A DNA stretch of 64,000 nucleotides from NCBI GenBank assembly GCA_011033025.1, contig WFMF01000005.1:310001-374000 (forward strand), read 5' to 3'. The position numbers and the translations under genes are program-made. Below are positions 57,601 through 64,000 of this stretch, piece after piece (the first letter of the stretch is position 1; each line of letters begins with the position of its first letter). This stretch comes from Beroe forskalii. Taxonomy: Eukaryota > Ctenophora > Nuda > Beroida > Beroidae. The notes below the pieces were generated by a model, which saw only the letters and a program-made list of their open reading frames with translations, did no database searches and was not told where the DNA came from.

Positions 57601-60600
57601 CTCAGCCTCCACTAGCCTCCACTAGCCTCCACTAGGCTCCACTAGCCTCCAATCAGCCTCCACTAGACTTCACTTAGCCTCCACTCGGCTCCAGTCAGCC
57701 TCCAAAAAGCCTCAGCTACCCTCCACTCAGCCTCCACTAGGCTCCACTCAGCCTCCACTCAACCTAAACTAGCCTCTACTCAGCCTCCACTCAGCATCCA
57801 CTAGGCTCCACTCATCCTCCACTAGCCCCCACACAGCCCCGACTAAGCTCCACTCAGCCCCCACTAGGCTCCATTTAGCCTCCACTCAGCCTCCACTAGG
57901 ATCCACATAGCCTCCACTAGCCTCCACTCAGCCTCCACTAGGCTTCACTCAGCCTCCACTAGGCTCCACACAGCCTCCACTCAGCCTAAATTAGCCTCCA
58001 CTAGCCCCCACACAGCCGCCACTCAGCCTCCACTAGGCTCCACTTAGCCTCCACTAGGCTCCACTCAGCCTTCACTAGGCCCCACATTACCTCCACTCAG
58101 CCTCCAGTAGCCTCAACTCAGCATCCACTTGGCTCCACTCAGCCTCCACTAGCCTCCACTGAGCCTAAACTAGCCTCTTATCAGCCTCCACTCAGCCTCT
58201 ACAAGGCTCCACTCAGCCTCCACTAGACTTCACTCAGCCTCCAATCAGCATGCACGAGGCTCCACTCAGTCTCCACTAGCCCCCACACAGCCTCCACTCA
58301 GCCTCCACTGGGCTCCACTCAGCCTCTACAAGCCTCAACTACCCTCCACTCAGCCTCCAGTAGCCTCAACTCAGCCTCCGCCTCCCACTCAGCCTCCAAC
58401 CTAGCCTACACAGCCTCCACTGAGCCTAAACTAGCCTCTTATCAGCCTCCACTCAGCCTCTACAAGGCTCCACTCAGCCTCCACTAGACTTCACTCAGCC
58501 TCCACTGGGCTCCACTCAGCCTCTACAAGCCTCAACTACCCTCCACTCAGCCTCCAGTAGCCTCAACTCAGCCTCCACTTGGCTCCACTCAGCCTCCACT
58601 AGCCTCCACACAGCCTCCACTGAGCCTAAACTAGCCTCTTATCATCCTCCACTCAGCCTCTACAAGGCTCCACTCAGCCTCCACTAGACTTCACACAGCC
58701 TCCACTAGACTCCACTGTGTGGTACCTAGTGGAGGCTGAATGGAACCTAGTGGAGGCTGTCTAGAGCCTATTGGGGGCTAGTGGAGGCTGTATGGAGGCT
58801 AGTTGAGGCTGAATGGAGCCTAGTGGAGGCTGTCTGGAGCCTAGTGTAGGCTAGTGGAGGCTGTGTGGAGGCTAGTTGAAGCTGAGTGGAGCCTAGTGGA
58901 GGCTGTGTGGAGCCTATTGGAGGCTGTGTGGAGCCTCGTGGAGGCTGTCTGGAGCCTAGTGGAGACTAGCGGAGGCTGAGTGGAACCAGGTGGAGGCTGA
59001 GTGGATGCCTAGTCGAGGGCTGAGGAGCCTAGTGGAGGCTGTGTGTAGCCTATTTGAGGCTGTGTGGAGCCTAGTGGAGGCTCTCTGGAGCCTAGTGGAG
59101 ACTAGTGGATGCTGAGTGGAGCCAAGTGGAGACTGAGTGAAGGCTAGTGGAGGCTGAGTGGAGCCTAATGGACGCTGTCTGGAGCCTAGTGGAGGCTGTC
59201 TGGAGCCTAGTGGAGGCTGAGTGGAGGCTAGTGGAGGCTGAGTGGAGCCTATTGGAGACTGGATGGAGCCTAGTGGAGGCTGAGTGAAGCATAGAATCAT
59301 AGAAGCATAGAATCCCAAAAAATGACTTATTCAGTTTCCGTGGAGGCTAATGGAGGCTAATTCTTCAGTCGAGGTAAGTGGAGGCTGAACTTAAATTTCA
59401 GCCTCCATGAAGTCTGCGTTGAGGCTGAATGGAGACTAATGGATGCTAGTGGAGGCAAATTATCCTCCATAGTAAAGGCTGTTTTTCAAAAATTAGCCTT
59501 ATGAAACCATTAGCCTCCATGGAGGCTGATTTTTAAAATTAGCCTCCACTCAGCCTCCATTACCCTCCATTCAGCCTCCATGGAGGCTAATTGGTGCTAA
59601 TGGAGGCTAATCTTGGTAATGTTCCAGTGGTAAAACTTTGCCAAAGTATAAACCGTGCATAAAAATCAAATGAAAAGCCGTTTTTGGTTGTGCGCTTGGA
59701 CCATTATATATGACATTTCGTCCTTGCGCATCCCCATAAAACGGCTTTTGCCTCATAACTCGAAAAGTAAAGGGTTTAGAGCATATGTTTATTAACAAGT
59801 CGTATATAAACATGACCATTGCGATTCTTTTGAGCTATGAACGGAGTCCCTACGACTTTTGTGGCCTAAATTATGAAGAATCACCAACTTCAAGCCCGCA
59901 TGGGCTAAAAACATGTTTTGGCCCATAACTCGGTTTGTGAGCATTTTAGGGCATATGTTTATTAACAAGTCGTATATAAACATGGCCATTGCGCTTCGTT
60001 TGAGCCCAAGTAGAAGTCTCTACGACCTTCCTATCAAAAGTTAGTATATCTGGCGCCATGGCGCCTAAATGGCGCAATTGCGCCATGTTCCACCACCTAA
60101 CAAAAATAGGTCTCGTCGGATTTGGACTTGGGATGGCTAAAACTACACCACTGAACCGGTCAATATGTTGCTTCAAGCCGTTGCAGGGTGCAGCCCTTAA
60201 CTGACTAGACTATAAACAGGGAACTTTTGATAAAATTTGCACTGTTTATCGCGTCGATATGACTTTTTTTCCAAGAATTTTGTCAAATTTGCAAGTCATA
60301 GGCATAAAACTATTATAGCTATTAAAATAGCTATATCGACATTACCTTTCCGGTTTAATAACAGCTTGATCATATAAATATTTGCGATAATGGTGAGAGA
60401 GTCAATGATCTATGACAATTGTCCGTGGACTATTATCTCCTTAGATGCTCGTCATTGATCTTACACCTACCATTGGTAACTACACTATAGAATGATAGGT
60501 GAACAGATGCAGTAAATTCATGAGAGATTATCAAATTCATGACTTGGTATAACACAAGGAAGTAACACTGCCGAAACTTTTTCTGTGTTGTTATTCCAAG

Positions 60601-61279
60601 TGGTTTTGAAACAGCAACAGAGATTCAAAATCATTGCAGCAAAATACTGTTTCACATATTTCAAAGCATACCATGACTCTCTAACCTGTTTAGACAACAG
60701 CTCCTTACACAGGGTGTACAGAGTAATGAACTTCCTGGCCAAGGTCCTCGCGTCAATGAAACCTTCAGACATCAACATAATCTCGCAAATCATGCCGAAG
60801 TCAGGAACCACCATAGCACATGGCCTGAAAATAAGATAGGATTCAAGGACAGAATCCATGAAAATGTTTCATGATTAAGGATTTGCGTTATATGAATAGG
60901 GCCAGATTGAATAAATGAATTTTCCGCCGCACAAAAATGGAGAATAATATTATGTGGACTGCAATAACTATATTGAAAATCGTACATTGATCCATTGACA
61001 ACGCTCTGACAACAGAGCACTGCTCCTATCGGGAGGGGGGCTCTTATCTGTACCTGAAGAGAGCCTTGAGATTCTCGGGGAGCTCAGTTCGTCCGGCGTA
61101 ACCAGGGTTCATGGTGATGAAGATACCGACAGTGGGGATGAGACTGATCTCTTCGCCCTGGAAGATGAAGCGAGCCAACTTGTCTCTGATAGCGTCCTGG
61201 ATACTCTTCACTTGGACAGCTACCACGGACAACACCTCAATGGAGATCCTGTTGAACTCATCGAAACAACCCCACGCTC
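45673..61279 (-). CDS. axonemal dynein beta heavy chain (DNAH9/11/17 type), C-terminal 2,568 codons
   Basis: Exons in transcript order: 61279-61054, 60824-60686, 55768-55481, 55007-54412, 54261-54087, 53853-48585, 48389-48175, 47965-47783, 47145-46917 (or 46875), 46688-46524, 45896-45673. All phases agree. The 5' half (tail and AAA1 P-loop) is beyond the window. Seen: AAA1 Walker [12 protein letters not shown]2 P-loop [11 protein letters not shown]3 P-loop [20 protein letters not shown] and [13 protein letters not shown]4 P-loop GVGGSGKQ and ITLRKGY; then the coiled-coil stalk with microtubule-binding tip, AAA5/6, and C-terminal [19 protein letters not shown] and [12 protein letters not shown]. 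Collinear similarity to DNAH9/11/17 outer-arm beta chains is high along the whole length. The protein powers ciliary beating. One exon is 5.27 kb and intronless. Two donors 42 nt apart exist near 46.9 kb. Confidence 0.95.
46089..46452. repeat. palindromic repeats in the last dynein intron
   Basis: Two neighbouring hairpin-like repeats. One has gtgcaataaattattacgca and tgcgtaataatttatttcgc as inverted arms (46108-46220). The other has actcgtaaaaattactaaac (46321) and its complement near 46429, enclosing cggccttcggcc stem-loops. A cggttttcggcctcgg relative is near 12714. Confidence 0.6.
46876..46959 (-). repeat. 42 bp in-frame duplication at a dynein splice donor
   Basis: On the minus strand, ggttcttcaacccccagtcc through ctcacag then gtgag occurs twice, 42 bp apart. 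Both copies end in a consensus donor at the same phase (exon ends 46917 or 46875). Use of the distal donor adds 14 residues, [14 protein letters not shown]. The intervening unit itself runs GT...AG. Confidence 0.92.
56058..60212. mobile_element. 4.15 kb giant inverted-repeat element with minisatellite core
   Basis: The terminal arms start tagtctagtcagttaagg (56058) and end with its complement (60212). They match for about 500-600 bp (to ~56600 and from ~59690). A 3 bp TAA flanks both ends (56055-56057, 60213-60215), as expected for PIF/Harbinger-type insertion, but no transposase is present. Between the arms lies a long 11-12 bp minisatellite that itself reverses strand at about 58720. Open frames of up to 128 codons occur in both arms and are mirror copies without family match. 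It sits in a 4.9 kb dynein intron. Confidence 0.8.
57045..59290. repeat. strand-switching minisatellite (cctccactcag)n
   Basis: From 57045 to about 58716 the plus strand is degenerate cagcctccactaggctccac-type repeats. From about 58727 to 59290 it is the complement, gtggaggctgagtggagcct. Short related pieces continue to about 59600. The switch point at 58717-58727 (tgtgtggtac) is the centre of the large palindrome. Confidence 0.92.
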
Positions 61280-62109
61280 CTGAAGGGGTGATAGGGGGGT
61301 GAGGGAAGGGGTATTAAAAGGAGTGGTTTGTAAGATGGAAATTGGAAAATGAGAACTCAGCAAATTATTTGGATGGGTGGATCTAACAGTAATACCTCAT
61401 CAGCCCTTATGTAACAGGTCTTTTTAAACACCAACCGACCACTATTATTTACCCAGCATCACTTTAGCCGGCCCTTTGAGCCATCTTACAAACCATCTTA
61501 CAAACCACCCCTTTGAATTTGGCCCGTAATGTCCGCTTAAATCAGGTTCGATCAGGCATATGATATAGGCTCTCCAAAACCGGGACGGTTGTCGTAGTAA
61601 CCCCCTGCTGATTTGGTGACGTCAGTCCATTTCTTTCGGTTGGAACCAACGTAACTAAACCTCACGCATTCCGAAACAACGTTATTCTAACTTGGAATTA
61701 CTAGAATTGACCAATTTCCTAATTTCTACAAATCGTCCACGTGAACTCACGTGCTGAAATGTAGCACTTAGATCTAATTTCACGTGCATTAGTCGTATTT
61801 GAACTTATTTCAACGTAATCAAGTCGAAAATCGCGTGTAAATATCATTTTCTTGAAATCCCCTAATTTCTACAAAACGTCCACGTGAACTCACGTGATTC
61901 ACTATTTCATCGTATATTTCCCACATTTAGTAACTGCGAGAGATGAAGAAACCATTATTAGTTCACCATCGTATCACAGAATAGGGCTGCAGTAAAATTT
62001 TTCGTCATAAACGTAATTACAACCATTCTGCAGCTCAATTTTTAAGGGCTTCACACGACGACATACCGATCGCCGTGAAACTCGTTTTATAGCTAAATCT
62101 CGAGATCTA
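61280..62109. other. dynein intron sequence
   Basis: No exon recognised. Direct repeats of cctaatttctacaaa(t/a)cgtccacgtgaactcacgtg appear at about 61720 and 61861. The upstream dynein exon with the AAA1 P-loop must lie beyond the window. Confidence 0.5.
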
Positions 62110-63110
62110 CAGGGTGTTTCAAGACTCGTGTCCATATTTTGAATAGCTACAATTTTCAGACCAAGGGAAAGGGCAGTTTCGTTTTATGTTCAAAATGCTG
62201 TCATTGTATTACAATTCAGGTTAGTAAATTCAAATTTGACCAATACTTCAATAATTTCTCTCGAACCAAGCCCCCTTTCTTGAGGCCAAGTTTTGCACTC
62301 TTGGTAGCATGTTATCCATGGCTGATTTCACTGTATCGAGACTTAGTTTCCTTACCTACCATATAATGTTATTTTTCAGCAGCCCAGTTGTTCTGGGGAT
62401 GGGGTTGGCATAAACACGCTCTTTAAGGTAGCCCCACAAGAAAAAGTTGCAATGATTTAAGTCGTGCTGTCATTTGGCCATTCGAAATCAGTTCTCCTGA
62501 ATATCACCTTATCCTCAAATTACCCCTTCAGCCAAGTGATACTTGCTGTGTTGGTATGTGGGGGAGCACCATCTTGCTGGAAATAGCAAGAGTCAAGTAT
62601 CTTCTTCCTTTTTGGCAGTGAGATGAACTTATTCCGAAGCATGGCTAAGTAGTTAGCTGTTTTGATAGTCTCAGCCTTCCCATCACCATCTTCAAAAAAT
62701 GGGTTCCGAAAACCCCTTGATGACTGAGACCCATCCAAACTGAATTTTTCAGTTGTTTTAGGTCCCTCATTAACCGCATATGGTTAATCATGTTTGATAG
62801 ACCCTCTGCAACTCTGAACCAATCCCCAGAACAAATGGGCTGCTGAAAGAGAACATCAGAAGAGAGGTGAAGAAGCTAATTCTCGATACAGTGAAAACAG
62901 CTATGGATAACATGCTACCAAGAGTGCAAAACTTGGCCTCAAGAAAGGGGGCTTGGTTCGAGAAATTATTGAAGTATTGGTCAAATTTGAATTTACTAAC
63001 CTGAATTGTAATACAATGACAGCATTTTGAACATAAAACGAAACTGTCGTTTTCCTTAGTTTGAAAATTGTAGCTATTCAAAATATGGACACGAGTCTTG
63101 AAACACCCTG
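62110..63110. mobile_element. Tc1/mariner-superfamily element, inactive
   Basis: Exactly 1,001 bp, bounded by cagggtgtttcaagactc and its complement, with TA on both sides (62108-62109, 63111-63112), the target duplication of this superfamily. The first and last ~230 bp are long inverted repeats. The interior keeps a piece of DDE transposase on the minus strand. Confidence 0.85.
62520..62738 (-). pseudogene. transposase fragment of the Tc1/mariner element
   Basis: A 72-codon frame with ANYLAMLRNKF and YFQQDGAPPHTNTASITWLKG. QQDGAPPH is the block around the second catalytic Asp of IS630/Tc1/mariner transposases. The N-terminal DNA-binding domain, first Asp and C-terminal catalytic residue are not present in frame, so the enzyme is dead. 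Confidence 0.85.
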
Positions 63111-63112
63111 TA

Positions 63113-64000
63113 AAAGCAAAATATCGAAGTAAAACATATTCCGATGAAAACTCTCTGAGTTAGAGATGTTCAAAGTATCGTAAAATAGCGTTTAATCGCA
63201 AAATACGATATTTTAGTGGTTTTACGCGATTTTGATGACGTCATCACAGCACCCAAATAGGCTCAAACCAACTTCCCATATAGCCTATGAGACAATTCTG
63301 CCTTAGTACAACATACTTTGACCGGTCTCATCTCAAGATAAGTCACAGTTCTTGACATCTCACTCGTTTCAGTTTTGTCCTAAGATTTCGACATCGATTT
63401 TTCATCGTACCTCAGGAAATCGCGTATATCTCGATGAAAAATCGAGATAACCCAATGATCCGTATGATTTTCTGAAAGCTCTTTAAATTTCCAACCAACG
63501 ATTTTCAAAATTTTTTGAGCTAACTCCATCACTCCTTCTTGGTGAAAAAATGCGCTCGAAAACGACCTATTTTCGCTAAAAAAGCAGTAAAATTTCGCTA
63601 AGTTGATGACGTCATAATGACGTCACCAGAACTTCTCTTATAGCCTATTACATTTTCCCATCTTAGATCTACAAAACGTGACCTCGATCATGTCTCTACC
63701 ATTTGTGGAACTTGAGATCTCATCGATTTAAATTGAGTCCCAAATTATCTTCATATTATTATTAAACTACTGTGACACCGAATTCTCTCATATATAAGTA
63801 TATAGCCCAGAGCCCTGGCCGGTTACGTTACTGTAGCGCCCGATTTAAGTATACGCGTATCTATAACAACGGTTGTTCTAGACCTAAAATTTTACGACGA
63901 ATCGTTCTAGATAGGTCCCGACTCTCTATTTCTTTTTATTTTTCTGATATGCAGGGGTTACCGCCCTGGCCAGGGCGGGAATGATCACTTCAAGACCACT
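63113..64000. other. no recognised gene
   Basis: AT-rich non-coding DNA. Repeated gatgacgtcat motifs are at about 63235 and 63605, and diverged duplicates (catcgatttttcatcg / tatctcgatgaaaaatcgag) form a small hairpin at 63390-63445. Confidence 0.5.

Noticed and set aside
1..64000. tRNA, rRNA or riboswitch genes
   Set aside because: None could be recognised by eye; a covariance-model search would be needed to exclude small ones.

Overview
The window is nuclear DNA of an animal. Genes are split into many small exons with GT-AG introns mostly of 100 bp to 5 kb. They include an axonemal outer-arm dynein heavy chain, a CCDC57-type coiled-coil protein, an alpha-class bHLH-PAS transcription factor, a rhodopsin-like seven-helix receptor and a secreted protein with cysteine-rich modules. 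Motile cilia plus an alpha-class bHLH-PAS factor indicate a metazoan; the diverged bHLH-PAS sequence and repeat-rich introns suggest an invertebrate, possibly an early-branching marine lineage. I cannot name the species. I saw no bacterial genes, rRNA, tRNA or CRISPR array.

Layout: 1-677 is the 5' part of a hAT-type transposase gene on the minus strand. 1345-5715 holds no recognised gene, and 5716-6221 is a pyrimidine-rich tract leading into the first bHLH exon. 6222-15408 (+) is an alpha-class (HIF/SIM/Trachealess) bHLH-PAS gene of at least 13 exons. 15.6-17.1 kb is a GC-rich patchwork of palindromic repeats. 17.8-18.2 kb is the 3' end of a LINE. 18186-20894 is an unrecognised intronless 902-residue ORF ending in a cold-shock-like domain. 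21231-24278 is a MULE-like element with long inverted repeats and a FLYWCH gene. 24455-42523 (+) is a complete 18-exon CCDC57-like gene. Nested in its introns are a GPCR gene (27851-29781, same strand, one frameshift) and a small secreted-protein gene (34964-36842, opposite strand). 41.2-45.0 kb is a cluster of small inverted-repeat elements. 45673-61279 (-) is the C-terminal 2,568 codons of a DNAH9/11/17-type dynein beta heavy chain; one of its introns holds a 4.15 kb giant inverted repeat. 62110-63110 is a Tc1/mariner-superfamily element.

The most striking signal is a repeated process rather than one gene. In three unrelated genes, tandem duplications straddle exon/intron junctions: about 19 copies of 45 bp at the acceptor of the PAS-B exon, 8 copies of 61 bp at the donor of a CCDC57 exon, and an in-frame 42 bp duplication at a dynein donor. 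Each unit carries functional-looking GT and AG splice signals, so the arrays look like alternative-splice ladders or introns being born. CCDC57 and the dynein heavy chain share a cilium/centriole theme; the other genes show no clear functional link to them.
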